Assembly (NCBI RefSeq): GCF_001570565.1
Contig: NZ_BBXE01000044.1
Location: forward strand, 1-64,000
From: Herbidospora yilanensis
Lineage (GTDB): Bacteria; Actinomycetota; Actinomycetes; Streptosporangiales; Streptosporangiaceae
Reading direction: 5' to 3'
Length of the DNA stretch: 64,000 nucleotides
The position numbers and the translations under genes were made by a program. Shown in pieces: positions 26,917 to 35,262 of the stretch. The notes beneath the pieces are model-generated. The model was not told the origin of the DNA. It was given only the letters and a program-made list of their open reading frames with translations, and searched no databases. How positions within the stretch are numbered: position 1 is the first letter of the stretch; every line of letters begins with the position of its first letter.

Positions 26917-26968
26917 CATCGGCGCGCACAACAGCAAGGAGGGGCATGTGATCAGGCCGTGACCTGGC

Positions 26969-27802
26969 ATGGTGAGACTTTCCCAGGTGAAAAGAGTGAT
27001 GGCCGTGACGATGGTGATCGCGAGCGCCCTGGTGGTGCCCGCGCAGCCGGCGGCGGCGGCGAAAGTCGATCCGATCAGGGCGCTGAAGGCGCAGTTCGTC
27101 GCCGGGACGGGCGTCAAGCTCAAGACGGTCCAGCAGGTGCGGGTGAAGGGCGGCAAGGGGAGCGTCACCCAGGAGATGGGAACGATCCAGTTCGGCCCGA
27201 AGGGGGCGACCGCCTCCGACCTCAACGAGAAGACGCGCTACGACAAGGGCTACTTCGCCGACGCGGACAAGGACGAACGCGACGTGCGCAAGAGCTTCGA
27301 GGCCCCCGGCCGGGTGATCTCCCTGCCGAAGGCGACGTACGTGCAGGGACCCCGCGCCGGGCAGGGGCTGCCGGAGGGCAAGTACTGGGTGCGCAAGCGC
27401 CCCCTTCCCCCGGTGCCCGGCGGGATCATCATCAACGTGTTCGAACCGAACACGGTCGAGACCCTGATCGCCAAGGCCGAGTCGGTCCGCGGCGGCGTGG
27501 TGAAGGGCTCGACCACCAGCGCGAAGATGGCGGCGCTCTCACCGGTGTTCCGCAAGCGGTTCGGCGCCGGCGGCAAGAGCGGGAGCGGGCAGATCTCCAC
27601 GATCAAGTACACGTTCTCCCTCAACTCCGAAGGGCTGATCACCCGCCTCAGCGTCAAGATGCGCATGCCCGTCGGCGGCGGGAAGGTCGTCGACTACACC
27701 TCCGACACCCGTCTCTACAACTGGGGTGCCAAGGTCTCCGTCGTACCGCCCCGCGCCGAAGCGGTGATCGACGAGAAGGACCTCAAGTCCGGCGGAAGGT
27801 GA
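26969..27802 (+). CDS. Secreted protein of unknown function (LppX/LprAFG-like size)
   Basis: The 277-residue protein has a clear signal peptide (hydrophobic core AVTMVIASALVV, cleavage probably after AQPAAAA) and no lipobox cysteine. The mature part is rich in Lys, Gly and beta-forming stretches, with a motif TIKYTFSLNSEGLITRLSVK that recalls LppX/LprAFG-type carriers; this resemblance is weak. The start is uncertain: ATG 26969 has no good ribosome site, and internal GTG or ATG codons (near 26990-26999) are possible. It is convergent with the next gene and overlaps it by 20 bases. Confidence 0.7.
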   Translation: MVRLSQVKRVMAVTMVIASALVVPAQPAAAAKVDPIRALKAQFVAGTGVKLKTVQQVRVKGGKGSVTQEMGTIQFGPKGATASDLNEKTRYDKGYFADADKDERDVRKSFEAPGRVISLPKATYVQGPRAGQGLPEGKYWVRKRPLPPVPGGIIINVFEPNTVETLIAKAESVRGGVVKGSTTSAKMAALSPVFRKRFGAGGKSGSGQISTIKYTFSLNSEGLITRLSVKMRMPVGGGKVVDYTSDTRLYNWGAKVSVVPPRAEAVIDEKDLKSGGR

Positions 27803-28838
27803 CGATCGACTCGGAGTCCCCGTTGGCCACGTTGACCACCAGCCACAACTGACGGGTGCCGGGGATGCGCTCGATCTTCGCGGAGAGGCCCGCTCCCGCG
27901 TTCGGGGGCGACTCGCGGGTCCAGGTCCGGCCGTCCCAGTGCAGGACGGAGATCTCGCCCGGCCGGCTGGGATCGCGGCCCGAGAACCAGACGTCGTCGG
28001 GGCCGAACGCGGTCACGCCGGTCACCTCGCCGCTCGCCTGCGGGACGGCCGGTTGCCGCCACGACCGGCCGTCCCAGTGCAGCAGCAGCGGCCTCTCGCC
28101 GGTGCCGCCGACCGCCCAGACGTCGTCGGGGGCGATCTGGAGGATCCCGTTGAGGTGGCCCTTCGGCAGTGCGGGGGTCGCCTCGTATCGGCCGTCGTGT
28201 CCGTGCCAGACGACGGGCTGGTCCGGTTCCCGGGAGCCGGCGACCCAGGTGTGGCCGCCGCCGGTGTCCACCCGCGTGAGCCGGGTCCGCCCGCCGCCGA
28301 GCTTGGCTTCCGTGACGAAGGCGGCGCCGTTCCAGGTCAGCACCGCGTCGTCGATGACCACGGCCACCCGGCGGCCGTCCACCGCCACGTCCCGACCGAA
28401 GGTGGGGAGCGGGTGCCGCCGCCACGTCCTTCCGTCCCAGCGCTGGGCGAACGACTCGTCCTCGTGGAAGCCGCCGCCGAGCATCCAGGCGTTGCGCGGC
28501 CCGTCGGAGTCGACGCTCGCCAGGCCGCCCGTGGCGTCCTTCAGCGGCACCGCCCGCCACCGCGACCCGTTCCAGGTGCGCAGCGACGTGGCCACGCTGT
28601 CCTCCCAGCCGGTGTATCCGACCGCCCACGCGAGGCCGGGGCCGGCCGCGCTCACGTCGTCCAGGCCCCGCTCCCAGCCGTCGTCGGTGGGCAGGCCGGG
28701 AACACGCACCCACATCTGGGGGGCGGACGGGGCCGGCGTGGGCTTGGCGATAGGCTGCGCGGCGGGTTGCGCGGGGGACTGGTGGGTGCAGCCCGACACG
28801 ATCAGGCAGGCGGCCAGCGCCGTCGTCCACGACCTCAT
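27783..28838 (-). CDS. Secreted lipoprotein with repeated WDGRxW motifs
   Basis: The 351-residue protein has a lipobox (CLIVSGC) after a short hydrophobic signal, then a Pro/Ala-rich linker. The rest contains recurring blades with W-[DN]-G-x-x-W (TWNGSRW, RWDGRTW, HWDGRSW, HWDGRTW) alternating with DDVWAVGG and DDVWFSGR motifs. This pattern suggests a beta-propeller displayed on the cell surface. It follows the lipoprotein gene at 28844 by five bases. The function is unknown. Confidence 0.82.
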   Translation of the reverse strand: MRSWTTALAACLIVSGCTHQSPAQPAAQPIAKPTPAPSAPQMWVRVPGLPTDDGWERGLDDVSAAGPGLAWAVGYTGWEDSVATSLRTWNGSRWRAVPLKDATGGLASVDSDGPRNAWMLGGGFHEDESFAQRWDGRTWRRHPLPTFGRDVAVDGRRVAVVIDDAVLTWNGAAFVTEAKLGGGRTRLTRVDTGGGHTWVAGSREPDQPVVWHGHDGRYEATPALPKGHLNGILQIAPDDVWAVGGTGERPLLLHWDGRSWRQPAVPQASGEVTGVTAFGPDDVWFSGRDPSRPGEISVLHWDGRTWTRESPPNAGAGLSAKIERIPGTRQLWLVVNVANGDSESIVTFRRT

Positions 28839-28843
28839 GGCGA

Positions 28844-29413
28844 TCACTCCGCGTAGGTGAACATGGCGTCGGAGAAGCCGTCGGCCGAGGTCCAGACGAG
28901 CTTCGCCCTGACATGGGTGGCGTTGCGGACGAAGGTGACCTTCCGCCCGTCGTCGGTGACGGTGGCCCGTGCCCAGCCGTCGAACTTTCTCGTGAGGTGG
29001 TGGTCCCACGCGTCGAGGGTCCCCGTGGCCACCGCCGCGATGGACTCGGTGGGCGGCTCGCCGTCCGCGCAGTAGCGGCCGAAGTTCGCGATGGCCGTGA
29101 CCGTGCCGCTCCCGGCCTGAAGCTTGATGCTCTGGCAGGGGTCGGCCTTGGTGCCGTAGACGAGGCGCGGGTGCGACCACTCTCCGGCCTCCGGGTCGTA
29201 GTGGCGCTCGAAGAGTCCCCGGCCGCTCTCGTACCGCATCGCCACCCGGCGGCCGTCGGCGAGTGTCACTTCCTCCTGGAACGCGGTCGCTTCTTCGGTG
29301 CTCCGCGCCGACGGGGTCGCGGTGACGGGTGGCGGAGCGACCGCCTGCTCCGGGCCGCAGGCCGTCGTGGCCGCGAGCAGCGCCAGACAGGTCAGGGTGC
29401 TCGCTGCTCGCAT
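28844..29413 (-). CDS. Small secreted lipoprotein, unknown function
   Basis: The 189-residue protein begins with MRAASTLTCLALLAATTAC, a lipoprotein signal with a TAC lipobox. The mature part has two further cysteines (DPCQSIK and GRYCADG) that may form a disulfide. The ATG at 29413 has GGGAG five bases upstream. It is the first gene of a two-lipoprotein operon. I do not recognise a family. Confidence 0.8.
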   Translation of the reverse strand: MRAASTLTCLALLAATTACGPEQAVAPPPVTATPSARSTEEATAFQEEVTLADGRRVAMRYESGRGLFERHYDPEAGEWSHPRLVYGTKADPCQSIKLQAGSGTVTAIANFGRYCADGEPPTESIAAVATGTLDAWDHHLTRKFDGWARATVTDDGRKVTFVRNATHVRAKLVWTSADGFSDAMFTYAE

Positions 29414-29571
29414 CGCGTCTCCCGGTGTCCCGCCGAGCGGTATGTCCGGCCAGGCTAGCAATCCGCGGGCGACCGTGAATCTTTCAGCCGTGCCGCCGGA
29501 CCGGTCCAGGTCATCGTGGACGCGAGATCGGCACGCTGGCCGGACGCCCGCCCGGGTGCGACTCTCGCGCC

Positions 29572-29775
29572 ATGCGCAAACTGATGGTCTCCGCACTGCT
29601 CGCATTCGGCTTCGTGCTGTCCGTGGGCGCCGCGCCCGCGCAGGCGGCCACTCTCCGCAACGTCTACTACTACAACTGGGACTGCAACCGGGTGGGCAAC
29701 CTCGGCATCACCGAGGGCTGGTGGACGTCCTACCAGTGCGTGCCCGAGCACGGCTTCTGGTTCCTCTACGCGTAG
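29572..29775 (+). CDS. Small secreted aromatic-rich peptide
   Basis: The 67-residue product has a textbook signal peptide (MRKLMVSALLAFGFVLSVG, cleavage after APAQAA) and a mature part of about 41 residues. The mature part is very rich in Tyr/Trp/Phe (NVYYYNWDC, GWWTSY, GFWFLY) and has exactly two cysteines, likely one disulfide. A strong hairpin follows at 29792-29819. I do not recognise the family. Extracellular location is well supported; function is not. Confidence 0.78.
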   Translation: MRKLMVSALLAFGFVLSVGAAPAQAATLRNVYYYNWDCNRVGNLGITEGWWTSYQCVPEHGFWFLYA

Positions 29776-29791
29776 CCCGGAGGGGCGAGCC

Positions 29792-29819
29792 GGGCCGCGC
29801 ACCCGCAGGTGCGTGGCCC
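29792..29819 (+). terminator. Probable terminator after the small secreted peptide gene
   Basis: A 12-base-pair stem (29792-29803 with 29808-29819, one G-T pair) with loop CGCA. A TTTT run occurs only about 20 bases further on, so it is not a perfect intrinsic terminator. Confidence 0.5.
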
Positions 29820-29871
29820 CGGCCACACCGGCACGGTATTTTGTGGATCTTCGTCCCCTCCGAAGGTGCAC

Positions 29872-30558
29872 ATGTACCCCTCAACGCAACTCTGGCCGGT
29901 CCGCGGCCTGGCCAAGGCGACCGTCGGCTTCCTCGTCGCCAACCTGCTGGCCGAGACCCTGGCGGCCGTCGCGCACTACCAGCGCGTCACGCTGATCGAC
30001 GCCGCGTTCGACATCGCCCTCGACGACCTGTCCGACCTGGAGGACATCGACTTCGAGGCGATCGCCGACAACGAGCTCCTGGTCCTGCTCGCCGACCTCG
30101 GCGTGAACGCGACGTTCGTGCTGGCGGGCGTCATGTTCGTGGTCTGGCTCTACCGGGTGCGGGACAACGCCGAGCAGATGTCCACCCTGCCGCAGCGGCG
30201 GGCGACGCCGTGGTTGTTCTTCGGCTGGTTCGTGCCGATCGTGTCGTTCTGGTTCCCCAAGCAGATCCTGGACGACATCTGGCGGGCCTCCTCTCCCGAG
30301 GGCCGCAGGCCCGGCGTGCTGATGATGATCTGGTGGATCCTCTGGCTCGTGACGGTCTTCCTCGGCAACACCGCCGCACGGATCGCGTCCTCCGACGAGG
30401 AGGACGCGATGGCGGTCCGCACCGGGTCGCTGCTGGACGTGGCGACGTATCCGCTGGTGGTGGTGTGCGGCGTGCTGGCGATCGTGATCGTGCGCCGGAT
30501 CAGCGCACTCCAGGAGGCGGGCAAGGCCCTGCCGGTCGACCAGCCCGCCGACGTGTGA
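29872..30558 (+). CDS. DUF4328 membrane protein
   Basis: The 228-residue protein has about four hydrophobic segments. The stretch WLYRVRDNAEQM, PWLFFGWFVPIVSFWFPKQILDDIWRAS is characteristic of DUF4328. An acidic loop (DLSDLEDIDFEAIADNE) lies between the first two segments. The ATG at 29872 has GAAGG seven bases upstream. The function is unknown. Confidence 0.87.
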   Translation: MYPSTQLWPVRGLAKATVGFLVANLLAETLAAVAHYQRVTLIDAAFDIALDDLSDLEDIDFEAIADNELLVLLADLGVNATFVLAGVMFVVWLYRVRDNAEQMSTLPQRRATPWLFFGWFVPIVSFWFPKQILDDIWRASSPEGRRPGVLMMIWWILWLVTVFLGNTAARIASSDEEDAMAVRTGSLLDVATYPLVVVCGVLAIVIVRRISALQEAGKALPVDQPADV

Positions 30559-30571
30559 GAACCCCTGGCCC

Positions 30572-31051
30572 TCACCGCCGTCCGGCCAGGGCGGCTTCGA
30601 GACGTTCGAACGGGCCCGGGCCGTCATGGTGCTTCGGCGGGGCGCCGAGGTGCCGGACACGGAGCTCGTCCATGAGCTCCTCGACGAACGCCGGCCCCTC
30701 GTCGCGCATGAACCGCTGCCGGGCCCGCAACTCCTCGCTGCCCGGGAGCCAGTCGAGGCCCCAGTTGCCGAGGGCGTACATGACCGGAAGCGTCTGGATG
30801 CCCGCTTCGGTCAGGCTGTAGCGGGCACGCTGCCCCCGTGCGGCGGTGCCGCGGGTGAGCACGCCCGCCTCGACGAGCCGCACCAGGCGGTCGGCGAGGA
30901 TGTTCGAGGCGATGCCCTCGATCGATCCGGTGAGCAGCGCCCGGAAGTGGCGGCGGTCGCCGAAGATGACGTCGCGCAGCACGAGCAGCGACCACCGGTC
31001 TCCGAGCACCTCGACGGCGGCGTTGATCGGACACCCTGACCGTGGTTCCAC
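30572..31051 (-). CDS. HxlR family transcriptional regulator
   Basis: The 159-residue winged-helix protein has the HxlR N-terminal motif (SGCPINAAVEVLGDRWSLLVLRDV) with the conserved cysteine, followed by IASNILADRLVRLVEAGVL and RYSLTEAG. The GTG at 31051 has GGAGGG at ideal spacing; an ATG at 31072 is the alternative. It is divergent from the RibD-type reductase gene, with an inverted repeat between them. Confidence 0.9.
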   Translation of the reverse strand: MEPRSGCPINAAVEVLGDRWSLLVLRDVIFGDRRHFRALLTGSIEGIASNILADRLVRLVEAGVLTRGTAARGQRARYSLTEAGIQTLPVMYALGNWGLDWLPGSEELRARQRFMRDEGPAFVEELMDELRVRHLGAPPKHHDGPGPFERLEAALAGRR

Positions 31052-31087
31052 GATTCCCTCCTTGACAGGCATTTCGCTCTGCCGATA

Positions 31088-31108
31088 GTAGTTGCAAAAT
31101 ACAACCAC
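31088..31108. promoter_or_regulatory. Predicted HxlR operator (7-7-7 inverted repeat)
   Basis: GTAGTTG, spacer of seven bases, CAACCAC: an inverted repeat with one mismatch in the short gap between the divergent HxlR and reductase genes. Confidence 0.5.
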
Positions 31109-31125
31109 TTGGAAGGAGGGGGCTG

Positions 31126-31722
31126 ATGGGCCGCTTCGTCTACGCGATGCAGGTGTCCCTCGACCTGCGGATCGAGCAAGTTCCCGGAGACAACGGCGCC
31201 GGCGAGTGGCTGCGCCTCCACGAGAAGCTGCACCGCGAGTGCAACGAGCTGACCAGGGCACTCGACCTCCTGGTCCACGGCCGCGTCTACTACGAGGTCA
31301 TGGAGGAATTCTGGCCGCACGCGTCCGGAGACCCGTCACTGCCCGACTACCTGCGTGAATACGGCGAGATCTGGACGTCCAAGCCCAAGGTCCTCGTCTC
31401 CCGCACCCGGAGCGACGCCGGCCACAACACCCGGATCATCGGCGGGGACGACACGATCGAGCGACTCGCCGGCCTGCGCGCCGAAACCGGCGGCGGCATC
31501 GGGGTGGGCGGGGCGGCGCTCGCGACCCAGCTCCTCCGGGCCGGGCTCCTCGACGAGCTGGTGCTCTTCACCCATCCCTCGATCCTCGGCTTCGGCCGGC
31601 CGCTGTTCGACGACTACGACCGGCCGATCGACCTCGACCTGATCGAGCGGCGATCGTTCGAGCAGGGTGTCACCATGCATCACTACGCCGTGCTCGGCGC
31701 GAAGGAGGCGGGCCCGTGCTGA
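31126..31722 (+). CDS. Dihydrofolate reductase family protein (RibD C-terminal type)
   Basis: The 198-residue protein has the DHFR/RibD_C fold pattern: GRFVYAMQVSLDL at the start, LLVHGRVYYEVMEEFW (the usual GRxTYE region), GGIGVGGAALATQLLRAGLLDELVL and HPSILGFGRPLF. It is probably an NADPH-dependent reductase of unknown substrate. The start has GGAGG upstream. The gene overlaps the next by seven bases and is divergent from an HxlR regulator that likely controls it. Confidence 0.87.
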   Translation: MGRFVYAMQVSLDLRIEQVPGDNGAGEWLRLHEKLHRECNELTRALDLLVHGRVYYEVMEEFWPHASGDPSLPDYLREYGEIWTSKPKVLVSRTRSDAGHNTRIIGGDDTIERLAGLRAETGGGIGVGGAALATQLLRAGLLDELVLFTHPSILGFGRPLFDDYDRPIDLDLIERRSFEQGVTMHHYAVLGAKEAGPC

Positions 31723-32522
31723 GGCAGGTGGCCGACGGCGTGCTGGTCCACGAGAGCACGTTCGTGCAGAGCAACGCCGTCGTGGTGGAGGGCCGGGCCG
31801 GGGTGCTGCTCATCGACCCCGGGGTGACCGCCTCCGAGCTCGACTGCCTCGTGAACGACCTGGCGGACCTGGGGCGGACCGTGGTGGCGGGCTTCTCGAC
31901 GCACCCGCACTGGGATCACGTGCTCTGGCACGCCGGGTTCGGCGAAGTTCCCCGCTACGGCACGGCACGCTGCGCGGCGGCCATCCGCGACGAGCTCTCC
32001 GACCCGCACGCGAAGACCCGCATCGCCGACCACCTGATCGAGACGGAGATCGCCGGACAGGTGCCGCTCGACCTCCTCGGTCTCATCACCGGCCTGCCCG
32101 CCGGCACCACGCGGGTTCCCTGGGACGGCCCCAAGGTCCGGATCATCGAGCACCAGGCACACGCCCCCGGCCACGCGGCGCTGCTGATCGAGGAACGCGG
32201 CGTGCTCGTCGCCGGGGACATGCTCTCCGACGTCCTGATCCCGATGCTCGAACACGACACCGCCGACCCGGTCGGCGACTACCTCGGCGCGCTGCGGCTG
32301 CTCGAAGACGTGGCGGGCGACGCCGGCGTCGTCGTCCCGGGCCACGGTTCGGTCGGCGGACCCGGCCGGGCGCGGGCCCGGATCGAGCTGGACCGGGCGT
32401 ACCTGGACGCGGTGCGGAACGGCCGCGTGCCCGCCGACCCGCGGATCGGCCCCTCGGCCAAGCCCGGCTGGGAGTGGGTGAGCGACGTGCACGAAGGGCA
32501 GTTCCAGCAACTCGCCCGATGA
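31716..32522 (+). CDS. MBL-fold metallohydrolase
   Basis: The 268-residue protein has the metallo-beta-lactamase-fold metal motif THPHWDH (residues 62-68), a second histidine in HAPGHAALL, an aspartate in VAGDMLSD and a late histidine in VPGHGS. These give a dinuclear metal site. The start is a GTG within the end of the reductase gene, so the two are co-transcribed. The substrate is unknown. Confidence 0.88.
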   Translation: MLRQVADGVLVHESTFVQSNAVVVEGRAGVLLIDPGVTASELDCLVNDLADLGRTVVAGFSTHPHWDHVLWHAGFGEVPRYGTARCAAAIRDELSDPHAKTRIADHLIETEIAGQVPLDLLGLITGLPAGTTRVPWDGPKVRIIEHQAHAPGHAALLIEERGVLVAGDMLSDVLIPMLEHDTADPVGDYLGALRLLEDVAGDAGVVVPGHGSVGGPGRARARIELDRAYLDAVRNGRVPADPRIGPSAKPGWEWVSDVHEGQFQQLAR

Positions 32523-32530
32523 GGCGCGGG

Positions 32531-33016
32531 TCAGTCGAGCACCTGCCCGTGCCGCGCCGGCACGTCTGACAGGGCGGTCTCGTCTTCGGTCTGGTGGACG
32601 CCGGCCGCGACCACCAGAGTGGCCGCCATCATGGCCACCGCCGCGACGAGGGCCGTCCGCAGGCGGCGTCGCGGCGGGGCGGGCACCGGTTCCGGTTCCC
32701 GCTCCGGCTCGGGTGGCAGGTTCAGGTCCAATCGGGTGCGGGCGGTGTTCCACGCCGTGGCCGCCTGTTCGTCCAGGCCGCAACCGAGGACGAACGCGGT
32801 GACCGCCTCCCGCCGGGGCAGCGTGCCGCGTTTGAGCATCCCGGCCGCGGTCGAGTAGGGCAGATGGTGGCCGGCCCGCTGCGCGTGGAGCTGGATGTCG
32901 CGGTAACTGCGTCCAGACCAGGCTTTGAGCCGCCGCAGCATGGCCACGAACTCGGCGTCGGAGCGGGCGTCGGCGGGGTCGGGACGGGCCGGCAGGCCTT
33001 CCGGGCTGATGCTCAT
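32531..33016 (-). CDS. HTH domain protein with C-terminal transmembrane helix
   Basis: The 161-residue protein has an N-terminal HTH (about 25-95: MLRRLKAWSGRSYRDIQLHA...PYSTAAGMLKRGTLPRREAVTAF), a Pro/Glu linker and one transmembrane helix (LVAAVAMMAATLVVAAG) near the C-terminus. Membrane-tethered HTH proteins of this layout are common in mycelial actinobacteria; their role is poorly known. It is convergent with the MBL gene. Confidence 0.75.
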   Translation of the reverse strand: MSISPEGLPARPDPADARSDAEFVAMLRRLKAWSGRSYRDIQLHAQRAGHHLPYSTAAGMLKRGTLPRREAVTAFVLGCGLDEQAATAWNTARTRLDLNLPPEPEREPEPVPAPPRRRLRTALVAAVAMMAATLVVAAGVHQTEDETALSDVPARHGQVLD

Positions 33017-33109
33017 AACCTGGCAGTACAACGGAGCCGCACGGATCCGCACAAGCCGGAACGGCACATTCCTTGCTCACGGGCCGGGGGAGCGGCCAGC
33101 GTCGATCAC

Positions 33110-34177
33110 ATGATCTCCACCTGGTTCCACGCCGCTCTGGCCGGCGTGCTGTTGTCCTCCGCCCCGGTCCATCCACGGATCGAGTCCTTCCTCGACCGGA
33201 CGGTGCCGCCGGGGCCCGGCGGCACCGTGGCGGTGGCCCGCCACGGCGAGCTCGTCCACTGCGCCGGGTTCGGCCTGGCCGATCGGGAGAACGGGACCCC
33301 GGCCGGATGCGACACCGCCTACGACGTCATGTCGATCACCAAGCAGTTCACCGCGGCCGCGATCATGAAGCTGCAGATGACGGGCAGGCTGCGGACGACC
33401 GACCGGATCTCCGTCCACCTCGGACCGGTGCCGGCCGACAAACGCCGGATCACGGTACGCCACCTGCTGACGCACACCTCCGGGCTGGGCGACCTCGGCG
33501 ACGACTACGAGCCGGTCTCCCGCGACACCATGACGCGGCGCGCGCTGGCGTCGCGGCTGCGGTCGGCGCCGGGGGCCGAGTTCCACTACTCCAACGTGGG
33601 CTACAGCCTGCTGGCCGCCGTCGTCGAGCGGGCGTCGGGCCGTTCGTACGAACGTTTCCTGGCCGAGCACCTGTTCGCCCCCGCCGGCATGACGAGCACC
33701 GGATACGTGCTGCCCCGCTGGGCGGCCGGCCAGATCGCGATCGAGTACGACCGGCGGGGCAACAGACGGGGACGGCCGACCGAGCACCCCTGGGCGGCGG
33801 ACGGCCCCCACTGGTACCTGAGGGGGAACGGCGGCATGCTCTCCACCGCCCGCGACATGTACCGCTGGCACCGGGCGCTGGAGGGGAACCGGATCCTGTC
33901 CCGCCGGGCCAAGGCGGAGATGTTCGCCCCGCGTGTGCTCGTCGACCGGAAGGCGAAGCTCCACTACGGCTATGGCTGGGGCGTGTTCCCGCGCACCGAG
34001 TACGGCCGGGTCGTCGAACACGACGGCGGCAACGACTGGTCGTACGGCGACTTCGCCCGGTTCCTCGACAAGGGCGTGATGGTGTTCTGGATCACCAACC
34101 AGGCGTACCTGGAAGGGAAGTGGAACCTGGAGGACCTCAACGGCACGATCACGCCCGGACTCCTCCGCGCCCTGTGA
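33110..34177 (+). CDS. Serine hydrolase of the beta-lactamase/DD-peptidase family
   Basis: The 355-residue class C beta-lactamase-like protein has the SxxK motif SITK (S75/K78), a YSN motif (about residue 160, HYSNVGYSLLA) and HDGGN near the C-terminus replacing KTG. A weak hydrophobic N-terminus (WFHAALAGVLLSSAP) suggests secretion. Such proteins act as esterases or D-amino-acid peptidases more often than as true beta-lactamases. No clear ribosome site stands close to the ATG. Confidence 0.85.
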   Translation: MISTWFHAALAGVLLSSAPVHPRIESFLDRTVPPGPGGTVAVARHGELVHCAGFGLADRENGTPAGCDTAYDVMSITKQFTAAAIMKLQMTGRLRTTDRISVHLGPVPADKRRITVRHLLTHTSGLGDLGDDYEPVSRDTMTRRALASRLRSAPGAEFHYSNVGYSLLAAVVERASGRSYERFLAEHLFAPAGMTSTGYVLPRWAAGQIAIEYDRRGNRRGRPTEHPWAADGPHWYLRGNGGMLSTARDMYRWHRALEGNRILSRRAKAEMFAPRVLVDRKAKLHYGYGWGVFPRTEYGRVVEHDGGNDWSYGDFARFLDKGVMVFWITNQAYLEGKWNLEDLNGTITPGLLRAL

Positions 34178-34191
34178 CGCCAGTGTGACGA

Positions 34192-34581
34192 TCAGCCGAC
34201 ACCGATCATCTGGTGTTCTGGCTCGATCACGGCCACGACACGTTCCTGCTCCCGGCCGTAGGGCCGGCCGGTGTACTTCTCGGCCAGCCGATCGATGATC
34301 TCCCAGCCCGCGTCGCCGTCGATCCACTCGACGACCCGCCCCCGGATGACGACCGGCTCGAAGGGGTTGTCGGCGGGCGCGATCGACAACGCGACCCGGG
34401 GATCGCGGCGCAGGTTGCGCGCCTTGCGCGAGTGGGGGCCGGTGAAGAAGACGACGCGGTCGCCGTGGGCGCCGACGAAGAGGGGCACGTTGTGCGGCGC
34501 GCCGTCCGGCAGGACGGTGGCGAGGTGCGCGATCGAGGCGCCGTCGAGGACGCGGCGCACGCCGGGGTCGAGGGCGGTCAT
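34192..34581 (-). CDS. PPOX-class F420-dependent oxidoreductase
   Basis: The 129-residue split-barrel protein has IAHLATVLPDGAPHNVPLFV, DRVVFFTGPHSRKARNLRRDPRVALSI and a late VVIRGRVVEWIDG, typical of F420-binding PPOX-class enzymes (TIGR03618 type). Its ATG overlaps the stop of the reductase gene at 34578, so it is the second gene of that operon. Confidence 0.9.
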   Translation of the reverse strand: MTALDPGVRRVLDGASIAHLATVLPDGAPHNVPLFVGAHGDRVVFFTGPHSRKARNLRRDPRVALSIAPADNPFEPVVIRGRVVEWIDGDAGWEIIDRLAEKYTGRPYGREQERVVAVIEPEHQMIGVG

Positions 34582-35171
34582 CGGGTCACCTCGTAACGCA
34601 GGTGGGTCACGCCGGGCGCCGGAACGGCTTCCAGCAGGTTCAGCCGTACGTGTTCCGGGAGTTCCCGGAAGAACCGGCGGCCGCCGCCGAGCAGGATCGG
34701 CACCTGGTGCAGGACCACCTCGTCGACCAGCCCCGCCTTCAGCGCCTCGGTCGCCGCGCCGCCGCCCATGACGAAGACGTCCTTTCCCGCGGCGGCCCGG
34801 CGGGCGGCGGCGACCGCGTCGTGGACGCCGGTGGTGACGAGGGTCTGCCGGTCGGTGATCTCCGGCGCGGCCCGGTGGCTCAGCAGGACCAGCGCGGCCG
34901 TCGGGTGGGGGCTGCCGCCGCCGAAGTGCTCGGAGTCCTCGTAGGTGTTGCGGCCCACCACGGCCGCGCCCACCCGCCCGGCGAGGGCGTCGAAGACGCG
35001 GGCGCTGGGCCCGCTGAGCTTGAAGCCGCCGAACACCCGGCTGGGCGTGTCGCCGTCGAAGTACCAGTCGAACAGCGACGTGCCGTCGCCCAGCCCGCGC
35101 CCGGCGCCCGGGTCGCGTCCGGTGATGTATCCGTCGACCGACACGGCGTGGGCCGTGATGACCTTGCTCAT
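34578..35171 (-). CDS. Dihydrofolate reductase family protein (RibD C-terminal type), second module
   Basis: The 197-residue protein has SVDGYITGRDPG, AAVVGRNTYEDSEHFGG, DVFVMGGGAATEALKAGLVDEVVLHQ and PILLGGGRRFF, all diagnostic of the DHFR/RibD_C reductases. The ATG at 35171 has AAAGGA upstream. It is divergent from the HxlR regulator at 35263, with two repeat elements in the gap, and is coupled to the PPOX gene by ATGA. Confidence 0.9.
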   Translation of the reverse strand: MSKVITAHAVSVDGYITGRDPGAGRGLGDGTSLFDWYFDGDTPSRVFGGFKLSGPSARVFDALAGRVGAAVVGRNTYEDSEHFGGGSPHPTAALVLLSHRAAPEITDRQTLVTTGVHDAVAAARRAAAGKDVFVMGGGAATEALKAGLVDEVVLHQVPILLGGGRRFFRELPEHVRLNLLEAVPAPGVTHLRYEVTR

Positions 35172-35190
35172 CTGGGGGGATCCTTTCGGG

Positions 35191-35241
35191 GTTCCTTGAG
35201 GAGACTCCATTACCGTAACACCTGAAGTTCCTTGAGGGAAC
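35191..35241. promoter_or_regulatory. Two predicted HxlR operator elements
   Basis: GTTCCTTGAG occurs at 35191-35200 and again at 35227-35236. The second copy is part of a perfect 5-5-5 inverted repeat, GTTCC-TTGAG-GGAAC (35227-35241). Both lie in the 91-base gap between the divergent reductase and HxlR genes. Confidence 0.55.
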
Positions 35242-35262
35242 CCCGAAGGCTAGAATGAGCCC

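Noticed and set aside
33110-34177. True class C beta-lactamase resistance gene
   Set aside because: The KTG motif is replaced by HDGGN and the context has no resistance genes. It is better called a general serine hydrolase.
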